DNA from: Hippopus hippopus
Taxonomy: Eukaryota > Mollusca > Bivalvia > Cardiida > Cardiidae
Length of the DNA: 64,000 nucleotides
Assembly: GCA_946811185.2 (NCBI GenBank)
Contig: OX328112.1
Location: 23,775,558-23,839,557 of the forward strand
Reading direction: 5' to 3'
Notes under the pieces: model-generated
What the model was told of the DNA's origin: nothing
Databases searched by the model: none
Seen by the model: only the letters and a program-made list of their open reading frames with translations
Position numbers and translations under genes: made by a program
Shown here: positions 28,500 to 41,700 of the stretch, piece after piece
Numbering within the stretch: position 1 is the first letter of the stretch
Layout of the letters: each line of letters starts with the position of its first letter

Positions 28500-29079
28500 A
28501 AATTTGCCTACTGAGTAGTGTAATGATTTATCGGAAACGCATTCTCTTTGAATATCTACAAGACTATTGCATAATGCTTCATCTCAAGTAAATGTTCATG
28601 TCAGGAATTTTAAGCATGTTTGACTTCATTGCCATTTAGATCTAAAATGTTACAGTAAGACCAGTTTAAAATTTTTTTTTAATCCATTAGAATTGCCTTG
28701 AACACCTTAGTTGGATTAGGAGGGTATGTTAAGATAATACTGTTGAAGATATGTCTGATTTTCTAGGGGTCAACTAAAACACGGAACTGTCTGATACGAT
28801 ACGGAACAGAAATATACCATTTTGTGGAACTTGATATGATACGGAATAGCATACAGAATAGTGCTGGCTCAATCAATTAAGGACGTAATGAGACATTATA
28901 AATTAGTGTTTTTTTTTTTTTTTTTAAACAATGCGGTATATCTTATCATTATTATGTCATAATTATTTCTATGACGATATTATATAAAATGCCTCAGGCT
29001 GAGCTAAACGCAGATTTCATACACGCAAGAAAAAGGAAAACGTCTTTGTCACCTGGAAATGTTAGATTTTATCCTGCTG

Positions 29080-29245
29080 AATGAAAAAAGCCAGCGTTGC
29101 AATTTCAAAGTTATTTTTGGGGAAAAATATCTCCTTATCGGACACTAGATCCAAGATCAGACTGCACTTTCTGTGCAGCCTGATCTTGTCTACAATGTCC
29201 GCAAAACATCCTTGAGTTGCCCTTAGCAGCAAAAGGATCAAGTTT
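29080..29245. mobile_element. PF-family element
   Basis: ATATCTCCTTATCGGACA then AGATCAGACTGCACTTTCTG / TGCAGCCTGATCTTG. One-sided copy lacking the second outer arm. Confidence 0.7.
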
Positions 29246-29699
29246 TTGTCAGAAAATAAGTCAGGGTGTGTTACATTCATTCCACTTCGACCACAAAGGG
29301 AACAATACTTTATATTTTCACCGAAAACCGAGGCTGTGATTAATGATTGGCAAGCTGATGGACATAGATGGTTGATTGTTTTAGCATACATTTTCACTTG
29401 GTGAATTTATGAATTGCTGATATTGTCTCATCATATAATTTTAAAAGAAAAACCAGTGGTTCCAGCAACATTTTATTTTTTTGCATGAGAGAAAATTTGA
29501 GCATTATAGGTACCGTCTCCTTCGAGCTTTTGAAAGAAAATTGAACGTATCGGTCCGGATGATTCCGTAGTCCGTAAGAAGACGAAACAGATACCACCCC
29601 GATACAAGACGAGGAAGTCACCATAGAGGCCATATATAATTGATAACTCACTTGCTCGTGATGTAGAATATAGCTGCTGCGGTTGGCATTGGGTAGACT

Positions 29700-29990
29700 T
29701 GCCCTGCTAGCTCAGTTGGTAGAATTGTGGCACTAGTGTTCCGGGTGTCGTGGGTTTGAGTCCCTTGTCGGACACACTTTTCTCCATTTATTTATTGTAA
29801 TGGCGAAGAGGTCAATTGGTGAGCACGGGTAGGTGGAACTGGGGCTCCGTGGGGACCGGAGGGGTTGGTGACTCCCAGAAAATCAAGAGGGGGAGGAGTG
29901 CAGACTCACGACCAGTTCCCTGGCTAACTCAGTCGGTATAGCTATGGTACTAGTGTCAGATACAATTTTCTCCCTTGATTTACAATGCAG
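29700..29990 (+). mobile_element. tRNA-like SINE heads, duplicated
   Basis: GCTAGCTCAGTTGGTAGAA and GTGGGTTTGAGTCCC (29705-29762) look like tRNA A and B boxes, and a second head TGGCTAACTCAGTCGGTATA occurs at 29919. Acceptor stems do not pair. Confidence 0.55.
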
Positions 29991-30860
29991 CAGAGACGTG
30001 TGGATTACTGCAGTCAAAAAAGACTTTATTCAAAATTTTAAACGTTACAGATCGAAATTCAATATTGTCAATCCTTTTGGATGGCTGATTGGAACAATTA
30101 TAGATGAAGCAATGCCCATTGTTCACCCACAGTTTCCAAACATCGAGAAATTTTAATCCTTAATACTAGCTATATACAGCTTGATTATACAAAACATGGG
30201 GCACCATTTATTCAAATCTTCTATCGGTCTTCCGAAACGGGGGTTCACTGAAACAAATATTGGTTGTGAGTAGCCTGGAGAAATGCTGCAAGAAAATAAG
30301 TTTTGATATACTTAAAAATATTAGGTCTGTGTTCGTTTTTTCTGCTCTGTATAAATTGTATCGGAACACTGTTTCATTCCATGAAATAGTACATTTTAAT
30401 TCCGCATGGTATCGGTTGGTTCCGTGTTTTAGGCGATCCGAAGATAGCCAGTGTTGAGGATTAAAATTTCTCAATATTTGGATATCTACATTGTTCATTT
30501 TTTCACTCACATTGTCAGGCTTTATGAGCCATAAAAGTTAAATTTGCAGTATTCAGAGCTTTTCTGCAACAAGGAAAGTCCCTTCAGTTTTACAGGGTTT
30601 GTGTACACCTTTTTGGATGAATGATTCAAGAACTCTGATTTTCAGAATGAAGTTTCCATTCATAATTTCTGCAATAAGGCATAAACCCTTGCAGCTGAGA
30701 ACCTGGATTTAAATCTCTTTGAACAGTGCAGCCTGACCTTGGATTTACAGTATCCGCGTTATTGCTCAACATTCTGAGAAAAGCAGCTTTGAAATTGTAA
30801 CATCTGCATATTTTTAAGAGACTGAGAGTGACAATTTCCTTTATGTAGCATTATCAGGGA

Positions 30861-31089
30861 TTAACTGTTTACCACACAATCCCGAGTTTTAACGACCCTG
30901 AAAGAGAAGGCTTTTGAAAACATTGTGGGAAAAGGAGAAAATGCTGGTAACCAGCATTTTCTCCTTTTCCCACAATGTTTTCTTCCCTATCAAAGACAAA
31001 AACCATCATTTGGGTTAAATTTCATTTGTCGTCTGCAAAGGCTTTGAAATTGGTCGAGTCCAAAATTTTGTCGTTTGGTAAAGAGTTAA
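30861..31089 (+). mobile_element. TH hairpin MITE, best-preserved reference copy
   Basis: 229 bp, TTAACTGTTTACCACACAAT to GTCGTTTGGTAAAGAGTTAA. Core 30916-30982 is a 33-bp perfect stem with a single A at the apex (GCTGGTAACCAGC). Arms outside the core are unrelated to each other apart from the ~18-bp termini. TTAA ends and a CCC(T)-type start suggest piggyBac-driven mobility. Ends 66 nt before the USP37 ATG. Confidence 0.93.
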
Positions 31090-31154
31090 ATCCATACAAA
31101 GAAACATAATGTATCCTGTTTCTTCATTACATGTATACTTTTAGGTTATACAAG

Positions 31155-31325
31155 ATGACTCAATCCAGTCAGATATTCAAAGGTCAGGTAAAATACTCAG
31201 GACTTAATACAGGGTCTATTAAATGGAAAAGTGGCCATCTTTTGCTGGCAAAAGATGATCGAGGATGGAAGATTGACCTCGTCCTTGCAGTGACCCAAAA
31301 TGGGCGTCCTGCTTTAAGTGTACGG
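31155..31325 (+). CDS. USP37: USP37 exon 1 (coding; PH-like domain)
   Basis: Residues 1-57, with GSIKWKSGHLLLAKDDRGWK. Donor CGG|GTAAGT, phase 0. An acceptor-like TACTTTTAG ends at 31144, eleven bases before the ATG. An intact TH copy ends at 31089. Confidence 0.88.
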
Positions 31326-34300
31326 GTAAGTGTAATATAGAATTGTGTTATGGTGTGGGCTACTTTGAGTGATTGTCTTTTGGAAAGAGGCCCAGATTTT
31401 TGGACTTAAGTTTACTGGAAAAAAAGAAAGAATTCAAAGATACTCTCACATTACATTATACTTTTAATCTACTTAAAATTTCACAGAATATATATGGCTT
31501 GCAACACGCGAAAAGGAGCATTCGGACATTTGCGTAAAGTGTCGTCTCGGATCAGGCTGCGCAGTAAGCCCAGGCTAATCCGAGACGGCACTTTATGACT
31601 ACATTTAATTTTGTGCTACAGTACACTTGCACAAAACAGAAAATTACATAAAAGCGGATGGTGTTGTTTTGACATAACACTTTATGCAGATGTCTGAATG
31701 CCCCTTTTCGTGTGTTGCAGGCCATATCATAGTTGTCCAGATAATGTCAAGGAACGCTTTGAAACATAAGTTATTATTGCCCTGACAGCATAAACCTCCA
31801 TCTTTATGCTGACATTTTTGATAGAAAACATTTTGGATAGACAACTGTTTGGTCGTGACTACTTTTGAAAATCGTTGAGCTCAAAGGAGAAATTGCTTGT
31901 AACCAGCATATTTTGTTTTTTACCGCAATTTTTTTCTAGTATGTAAAAGAGATATCCTTTCCTTTGAGCCTCATTTATGTATAAATTTACCCTGAATTTT
32001 TCTACCATGTCATTCAAAGACATTTTTTTTTAATCTGATTCACAATTAGGTTGCAGCCTCGCAAAATGCTTTCAATTTGAACAAATGTTAAACTTTTATT
32101 GCCTGGTAAAGGGTTAAATCTTTATCAGATGAAATTTTTTGACTGGTCAAAATTGAAAATATTTGCAGACTACAAATAAGAGATGTTTACAAATATGGAA
32201 TATGTCTGTGGAAAGCTAGAAAACATGGAAATAGGAGAAAATGCCGGTGGTTACCAGCATTTTCTTCTTTTTCCACAATGTTTTCAAAAGTCTACAATCC
32301 AAGGGTTATTAACCATTAGGCTGCTAAGTGCATCTTACGGACCATTTATGTACAGTGACAGTGTAGATCAAGATCAAACTGCACAGAATGTACAATCTGA
32401 TCTTGGGTCTACACTGTCAGATAAGGAGGTATTTTCCCCAATTGGCTTGAATTTTTTTTTTTCCGCTAATTGAGCAGTTTAACTCTTTACCATATGACAA
32501 AAATTTAGACTGGCCCAAATAAAGCATTTGCAGACAACAAATTAAAGGTGTCCAAAATGAGGAAATTTGTCCTTGATAGGGTAGAAAACATTTTGGGAAA
32601 AAGAGAAAATGCTGGTTACCAGCATTTTCTCCTTTTCCCACAATGTTTTCAAAAGGCTTTTTTCCCACGGTCGCTAAAAGTCGGGATCGTGTGGTAAAGG
32701 GTTAAGGGTTAAAATGGATTGTAAAGTAAAGGGTTGAAAAATATTTTCCAGATCACAAAGGACACTCTTAAGAAAGTAAACTGCAACAGTTCAACTGTCT
32801 ATATAGACGTGAAAATGGACCGGAGCTCTATGGTCATTAATTTGAAGCCAGACTGGCCTGGTCATTGTAAAGTTTTGAGAGATTTACTCAACAACATTCA
32901 GACAGAAGGACCTGAAGGTAAGGCAGGCTTAGCCTGCAGGGTATTTTTTTCCTGCACTTATGCCAGAGTCATTTGATCCATTTCAAATGAATTAAGGTTG
33001 TTTGCTCAGTTGGTTACATAGTACAGGGGATGGCTGGTGTGAATCCCAGACCCTGAAGTTTTCTTTCTGAGGATTGAATATACTGATTGTGACTGGATTC
33101 ATTTCTGTCTCACAGCTGATCATTATTTCAATAACAGTCACATGGGAAACAGCCAGTGAATCCTGTTGCAATAACTATCATCAATTCTTGGAAAGAAATT
33201 GGCTAAGTGGCCTAAGCTTGGGATTTGAACCAACAACCCTGTACTCAAGCTTGCGCTACGGGGGCTTGGCAGCCAGAAGATGGAAGCTTTTTGAAGAAAA
33301 CAGATATTGATGTAGTCCTGTTTTCATCATAGGTGGGAGATATTTTGATAATCTCTCATGTTTCAGTAGTTAATGTTTATTTCAAACTCTTCAAACTTGG
33401 GATATTTTATAACAAGTGTAAGGGGAACCCATACAGGAAGGTCAGGTAACTTTGAAATACTTGTACACAGTTATGCCCCCTATTTTGACTTATTACTTTC
33501 CAACTTTGAATTGGAACACTAAAAAGGTAATTGCTATTAAGCATTGGCACCTGCTTGTGGTGCTTTTTTGTGCAGGATTTTGGGTTTGATAGAGAAAAAT
33601 TTGGAGTATAGAGGTATCTAGTCAAACTGCCAGAGCTCCAGATAAGAGGGAGTGATGGTATTCTAAAGTAATCATTTCTCTTCGAAACTCTATGTTGTGG
33701 GTACTCATTAGAATCATCTCGATGAGACAATTCTAATGTGTACCCACAACATAGGGTTTAGTGGAGAATGATTAATATTTTCAATTTTGAAATCAAAATC
33801 ACTCCCTCTATATGGAGCTCTGATTTTAACTGCTATCTTGTATTTCAGAAATAGCCCCTAAAGCAGAAGTATGTGTAATTGTAGACTCCTCACCCAAAAA
33901 ATTTACCAGGTAAAGTTTTGTACATCTATGTCATATCTTTGATCCATAAGTAAAAGTCAACAGGCTAAGAAAAGATGTGATGAAAAATAGTGCAAGTGAT
34001 CATAAACAGAAAACATTTGAAGGAAAGAGAAATATGTCTCTGTATTGACATGGACTGCAATGTTAGGAAAGGAGATTTGCTCACAATAGGCGGTCATTCC
34101 TTTTTTCCCCCAACAATGTTTCCCAAAGGTGTCTACTGAAGGCAGGGAAGGTTTTCATATGTTAAATGGTTTATAAATATTTGAGTCTTGCTCTGGCAAA
34201 CAGGTGTCTAATGCATCTCTGTGATGTATTATACTAAACAAGTCATCACATAAATTTGGGTCCATAAAATCCATGTTTAACAAACAACTGCAGGGCCCAG

Positions 34301-35668
34301 AGAATCCACTTGTCTGCTCTTATTTACGAGTAAGAAATGGATGAGGATGAGTGAATTAGCAGTCATGGTTGTCCGACAGGACAAGTGGTAAATAGAAGAT
34401 TGTAAACAAATAAGTTTTCAGATGATTATGTAACTTACAAGAAACAAAAAGGTCATTCCATGATTGAATAAGCAAATTAAGGGTATTCAGGAAATCAAAT
34501 ATTGAAACAGGATATAAATGTGCTGGTCCCTGCTCCAATTAAAGACTGGCTTCAAGTCTGCCTAATGATATAAATAACTTGATACCTTTCATTGCAAATA
34601 AAATGTTTTAATATGCTTCGGGTAATTACATACTTGTGAGCGACTTTGCTAATTATTAAAACAAATTGTATTACCGTAATACAAATACTTTCCCGAAACC
34701 AGTTAAAAAAACTTAAGTCGTTTTGGGCTTACTGATTTCTGTAACTTGAGCAGATAAATGGTACAGGTTATTGAAATCCACTATTAAAGGTTCGTTGCTG
34801 TGGGAGACAATATAATAAGCGTTTCCATTTCGTCTGGAAAAAAAATGTCAGAGTCCCAATATTAGAAGGGTTTTTCTCGTCAGATGATTGAGGATCAAAA
34901 CAGGGCAAGTTTTTTTTTTGAAGTCACTTGTCCTTCAGGACGAGTACCTTTTCTGGAAATTTTTGGACCCTGAACTGAATCCAAGATCAGACTGCACTGT
35001 CTGCTTTTGATTTATGCAGTCCACGAAAGCCCATGTTTTTGCCTACATTTATAGCCCTGAAAGGAATTTCTGTATTTACTGTGCCTGTTTGTTTGTGAGG
35101 TCTTTAACGCTTTTTCAACATTATTTCAGTTACATGGCTGCAGCCACAATTTTTTCTTAATTTAACCATACTTTGCACACTGGGTGCTTTCCCATATTAG
35201 CATTGTTGAAATAACGATGAGCAGTGGGAGAGAAATAAATCCTGGCGCAATGATTATCATTAAGAAATTGGCCTAGCTTGAGGTTTGAATCAGATTTATC
35301 CACTCTTAAGCCCTTTACTATACCTAATTTAGCCGTGAGATAAAGATGGATCCTCTTACTAGGACTATCATCAATCCTGGTTGGCTTGACAGGCATCCAA
35401 TCTTAACCCTTTACCACACAGTCCCGACTTTTAACGGCCCTGAAGTAGAAGGGCTTTTGAAAACAGTGTTGGAAAAGGAGAAAATGCTGGTAAGCAGCAT
35501 TTTCTCCTTTTCCCACAATGTTTTGTATGTTTTCCAAGACAAATTTCATCTTTATGGTCACTTTTAATTTGTCGTCTGCAATTGCTTTCAGTTTGGACCA
35601 GTCTAAATTTTTGTCCTTTGGTAGAGGGTTAAGTGAATCCCAGGCTCTGCAAGACTTTATTTGGCTAC

Positions 35669-35700
<32 letters not shown>

Positions 35701-38700
35701 AAATAAACATTCTTTATTCAAGAAAGGTCTAGCTTTGTTCAAATTGAAAGCATTTGCAGATGATAAATGTAAACTTGCTTGTTTGCCTATTCATTTTAAA
35801 AGCATCCTATTTCAGCATCTTAAAAACACAGGATTGTTTGGTTAAAGATTTATAAGTACTTTGAACTTTTGTTGCTTTTTCAGTGTAAAGGAAACTCGGA
35901 GAGACAAACTTGATGATAAATACAAAGAACCTTTAGGGTAAATACATGTATGCCTCTTTGAACTGCTTACCAGATGACAAAATTTTAGATTTGTCCAAAT
36001 TAAAAGCATATGCAGACAACAAATTTACTGTGGCTCAAATGTTGGAATTTGTCTTTGAAAGTGTTTTTTAAAAACAATAAATCAGAGAAACAGCGAAAAA
36101 CACCCCAAAACACTGTCATTACAACCCGCATCACTTTCCTAAAACCACAAGCAAAATGCTTAGATACACGATATGATGGAAAATAGTTGTGAAATAATGC
36201 TACCGATTTTAGAAAAAAATGTTGTCAACAGTCGGATGAATGAATTTTGAACGACATGGTTTCCTGTAAAGACCTATTTGCTAGCAAATTTCTATCTCCA
36301 CCCTCTATTAGTAGTCATTACTTTGATTTTTGTCCTTGAGTACAGATAATTTTTTTTAATCATATAGCAAGAGGTATTAACACTAAATAGATTATGAAAC
36401 AATTAACCTAGTAAATGAACTTTCTGATAGCCCATCATATTTCCGAACATATTAACATATTACTCTCAGACAATAGCAATGCCTTTTTACTGTCGGCTGA
36501 TTTCATAATAATAGGGGAAACTGGTATTTGTTACTCTTAAAATGCCTGTTGTACTGTTTATGTAATGATGCAATGCATTTTACCTGTCTTACCTTTTATG
36601 TATTTGTTTTGTTATATTGTGTATGTCAACAACGGCTAAAATTATCATCTGTAAGTAATACTCTACAACAAAATCGTAGATTAATCCCTCGAATAAATAC
36701 TGCTTTTTTAGCGTAAAGGAAGTATGGAGAATCAAAATTGAAGAATTCAAAGAAAATTTAGGGTAAATATATTTCTTTGAAATCATTCCCAAAGAATCCA
36801 AAGTTTTGATGATCCTAAAGGAGAAGGCTTTTGAAAACTTTTGGAAAAAGGAAAAAATGCGGGTAACCCTAAAAGAAAAGGCTTTTGAAAACTTTATGGA
36901 AAAAGTAGAAAATGCTGGTAACCAGCATTTTCTCCTTTTTTCCACAATGTTTTCTACCTTTCCTAAAAGAAATGTAAAATTTTAAGGCACAATTATTTTG
37001 TTGTCTGCAAATACTTTCAATTTGGACAAGTATAAAATTCCGTCATTTGGTAAAGAATAAACACATTTCTATCTCAACATAACTTTTAGCTTGGTATCTC
37101 TTTCACAAACTGATTGTTTTTGAAGAAAATGACTAGTTACTGTCATAGCCCTGGCGTTATCTGCGATGTTGTTATGCAAAAACAGAGATTTTGTAATATC
37201 TGTTATTACTAAAGATATTTACTTCAGAAGGGTAACAAGAAGATCAGGTAACCATCAAAATATTTTTCACACGGTTATGCCCCTTTTTCAACTTAAAATT
37301 TTCTCTGAAAATCAAGCACTTGCAGCCGAGCATTGGCATCTGCATGCGGTGCTCTTGTTTTGTCTTGCAACTGACAACTTTTAGAAAACATTGTGGCAAT
37401 AGGAGAAATTAAATAGTAATAAGCAAAACATTCCAATTTATTAGTGAACACAATGACTTTAGATTAATCCTTTTTATTATATTCTTATCAGTGAATTACT
37501 GGGATTTCTCAGTGAATAACACCACTAGTGATGATAAATATAGTATCATAACTAGGGTGAATATAGTTTAGAATGTTTGCCTGAACTACTTTCAGACTTG
37601 TTCGAATTGAAAGCAAACAATTGTTAAAATATGGCTTGAATTTTGAGATTTGGCTGTAAAAGAATAGAAAACATCATTGGAAAAGGAGAAAATGCTGGTT
37701 TTAAGTATTTTCTCCTTTTCCTTCAGTGTTTTCAAAAACTTTATTTCTCAGGGTCATTAAAGCTTGGATTTGTGTGGTAAAGCGTTAAAAAAAGTTCAGA
37801 AAAAAAAATATGTTTAGTACCCCTGAAAAAAGTTTTTGTCATGCAACAGGTGACTTGAAAACATTGCTACAGCAGAAGAAATGATGTGAATGAAGCAATT
37901 TATTATGCTGACTGAATTTGACTACATGATGAAAGATTTATCTATTATATGTATGCTGTTTTTTCAGTGTAAATGAAGCTTGGAGAAGCAAACATGATGA
38001 AGAGCACAAAGAAAATGCAGGGTAAATATATCTCTTTTGAAGCAGAATAAAACTAGATTATATCCCAAGAATCTCTTTTTTTCTTTTTTGAGAGAAAGTT
38101 GATATTTTGCAAGGAAAAATCATATTTAGCATATTACTGTTTACTTTAAGCTGGGGAATATTTTCATTTGGGTCGACAGACACAATTGAGTGACCCGTGC
38201 GTTAGGAAATGGGATTAATTCATTGTAGTTATGCATTGTACCAAGCAAGTTGGATCTTCATATGGATCTATTTTGTCGAAAAACAGGCTGATCAAGAGGT
38301 ATAATGGTCTTTTGACAAGCAGAAAATATACAAAAAGCAAAAAGTGTCAATACATGTGCAGGCTGACATGGGCAGATGCTTTTTGAAGATGTATAACAAA
38401 ACACGTTTTCACAGAGTGTGACCCACATATATTTGTACTTTCAGTTTCCCAAACAAATCAGAGGAATTTCTACAGAGAGGCCTTAAAAAAGCATCAGCAG
38501 AGTTGAGCAGTTCTTCTCAAAGGTTTTATGGTAAAGGCTCGTCGTTTTCTCCGAAACCATTGTTGAGTATAACACCAAGTAAACAGAACCAGTCAAGGTG
38601 AGGATGTGTTGATGCACAATACATGTGTTAGAAACAATTGCAGTAAAATACCAGTTGAACAATTAAACCCACAATCCAGTGCCGAGCCCCGGTAGCTCAG

Positions 38701-41700
38701 TCAGTAGCATGCAGGACTTTAAAACAGGGGGTCACTGGTTGGATTCCCGGCTCCGCTAATTTCTGTTCAAGGATTGATGGTAGTTATTGTGACAGAATTC
38801 ATTCCTCTCTCACTGCTGACCATTATTTCAATGAGGTTAAGTAGTAAAGCAGCCAGTGGTTTGGAAAGACTATTGTGTGGAGTACCGCTATAAGAAACTC
38901 TGTGAAAGCATGGATAGGTGCACTGGCCACCGTGATCTAACTAAAATAAATCCAGTGATTTAACAACCCTGAGGAAAAAGGCTTTTGAAAACATTGTGGT
39001 TAAGGAGAAAATGCTGGTGACCAGCATTTTCTCCTTTTCCCACAATGTTTTTTAACCCCATTGCAAACAAAAACTCAAGATTTGAGTCATATATTTAATT
39101 TTGCCGTCTGCCATTGCTTTTAATTTGTACAAGTCTAAAATTTGTTGTTTGATAGAGTTAATCATTTAAATATAGGATGGTGAGCCATTAGTGTTGTGAT
39201 AGCTGTGTTATTATCTGCCACATTAACAGAGCTGTGCAGAAAATTTGACAGTTTCTCTTATCTCTAATACTGTGCTGAATATTGAGCCATGCTCTGGCAA
39301 AAGGGGGCTTAATGCATCTCCTCCATGCATTATACCAATCAAGTCATTACAGTAATATGAGTGAATCCATAAAATCCATTGTTAGGGGTTCTGCCTGGCT
39401 CAGTGGTAAAGTGTAGGACTCGAGACCTGGAGATCCCGGATTCGAGCTTCACTGGATCCACTGGGTTTTTCATGGGAGTGTCCTTCAGTGAGACACTTCA
39501 GAGCCCTAGTCTAGTACTTGTGTAACCCAGGAAATGCATGAATATGTGAGCTGTCACCGTGATATGACTGAAGTAATGTTGAAAGAGGAGTAAAACACCA
39601 TTCAATCAATAAAAAAAAATTCATTTTGTATAACAACCGACTGAATCATGAGGTACACTAGTCCTGTTAGATGCATGAACTTGACCAAAATCAAAAAGTT
39701 TCAGCCCAGGTCAGCCTGCGCGGACTGTGCAGGCTGACCTGGGTTGAAACTTTTTGCAGATGCATCAAACCCCCCTTTTCACAGAGCATGGCTCCTTTAC
39801 TCCAAACTTGTGCAAATTGTTAAACATCGAAAAGTAAACCGGTACCAGAGGGGCATGTTACCCTTATAATATTTTAACACAGATATGCCTCTTTTTTGAA
39901 CTTAAGATTTTTCACTAAAAAAAAAAAGAAGCACCCCAACTGAGTGTCTTTACCTGCATGCAGTGATCTTGGTTTTACATTTCAGTGGTAAACGTCAGCC
40001 CGGCCTCATGCCAGACCCTACACCTACAAAGAAGTCAAGGCTTTCTAGTTTCCTGCCAAGCTATTCCATGAAAACCAAGTTATTTAGTTCCGATGAACAG
40101 AAAACTCAGGAAAACTCAACCAACCAGCAGCAGACTCTACAAGGGTAAAGTTCTTTATCATTTAGTTTAACTCTTCTCCAAGCAAAAAAGTTTCGGACCT
40201 TTCCAAATTGAAAGCATATGGAGACGGCAAATTTAATGTGACTAAAAAGCTTAATTGTCTCTTTGGAAGTGTAGAAAAGGTTGTAGGAAAAGGAGAAAAT
40301 GCTGGTTACCAGCATTTTCTCCTTTTCCAGTAATGTTTTCAAAAGTGTTCTTTCTTAGGATTGTTATAACTGGATTATGTTGTAGAAGGTAAAACATTTG
40401 AGAAGCACTCTGGTAAAAGAGGATTTAATGGATCACTGTAATGCATTGTACCAAGCAAATCATCTCATAATTATGGATCCATAAGATTCACTTAGTCTAA
40501 CAACCAACTAAATTTTGAGGTAGAATTGTCCTTGGACATGGAGAAAATTTGCCAAAAGCAAAAAGACAAAAAAAATCATGAAGTAAGAATGGTCATTGGA
40601 CACACAGAAAATTGACAAATATCAAAGAATTGTGATCCAGGTTGGCCTCCGTGGACTGAGCAGGCTAACCTGGATCTGTACTTTTTGCATATGCATTAAA
40701 TTCCCCTTTTCACAGAGCATGGGCTAGAATCAAATGTAAAGCCAGATTTGACCCTTCACCAGACAATGAATTTTAGCCATGTCGAAAATTGTGGGCATTT
40801 GCAGACGATAATTTCAATGTGGCTCAAATGGTGCAATTTTTCTTTGATAGGGAAGAAAACATTGTGGGAAAAGGAGAAAATGCTGGTTACCAGCATTTTC
40901 TCCTTTTCGTACAATGTTTTCAAAAGGCTTCTGTCCCAGGGTCGTTAAAAATGGGCATTGTGCGGTAAAGGGTTAATGGAGTTGGACTGCAAATAACTTC
41001 CAATGATGATGGTTTATTGGCACTTCATTAATTGCAACATTCTGTTTTGAATATTTTCAGGTTTTCCAATCTTGGTAACACTTGTTACATGAATGCAATA
41101 CTCCAGTCACTGTTTGGATTAGATACTTTTGCCACTGACTTGTTCTGCAATAGGAGATTACTAAGATATTTATCTAATCAGTCTTTATACAAGTAAGTAT
41201 TACTCATTTCAAATAATTATACCTCACAACAAAGTTGGGTCGTGGATTATTCCTAGGCTTTTGACAGTTCTAGTTCATGATTTATTCTTTACAGGGCAAT
41301 GAAAGTTTAGGTTTGATTAATTGATTGTATGGTGCTTAATATTGTTTTCAGCATTATTTCGCTTATATCATGGTTGCCAGTGCACCAATCCATGCTTTTC
41401 TGGAGTTTCTTTTACCAGCACTGTGCACAATATTCTTCCAAAGCCACTGGCTGCTGTCCCATATAAGCATTGTTGAAACCATGAACAGTAGTAAGAGGAA
41501 TGTATCCTGATGCAATGACTATCATTCTTGGAAAGAAATTGGCCAATCATGGCACGACTTTACCAAAGGATCCAGTGTTATGAAGATACATGTACTGTTG
41601 AAGAAGGCTTTTGAAAACATAGTGAAAAAAGGAGAAAATACTGGAAACCAATATTTTCTCCTTTTCCTACTTTGTTTTCTACCCTTTCAAAGACAAATCT

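Larger units (their letters stand above)
28770..30445. repeat. Distant inverted GATACGGAAC segments
   Basis: ACACGGAAC...GATACGATACGGAAC at 28778-28850 recurs inverted at 30350-30440 (GTATCGG...GGTTCCGTGTTTT). May be the worn ends of one element. 28900-29060 contains a T-run and AT-rich DNA only. Confidence 0.4.

Noticed and set aside
29700..29772. Possible tRNA gene
   Set aside because: A and B boxes are visible but the acceptor stem does not pair; read as a SINE head.
41293..41312. Possible small USP37 exon after TTTACAG at about 41294
   Set aside because: In the required phase it meets a stop codon after four residues.
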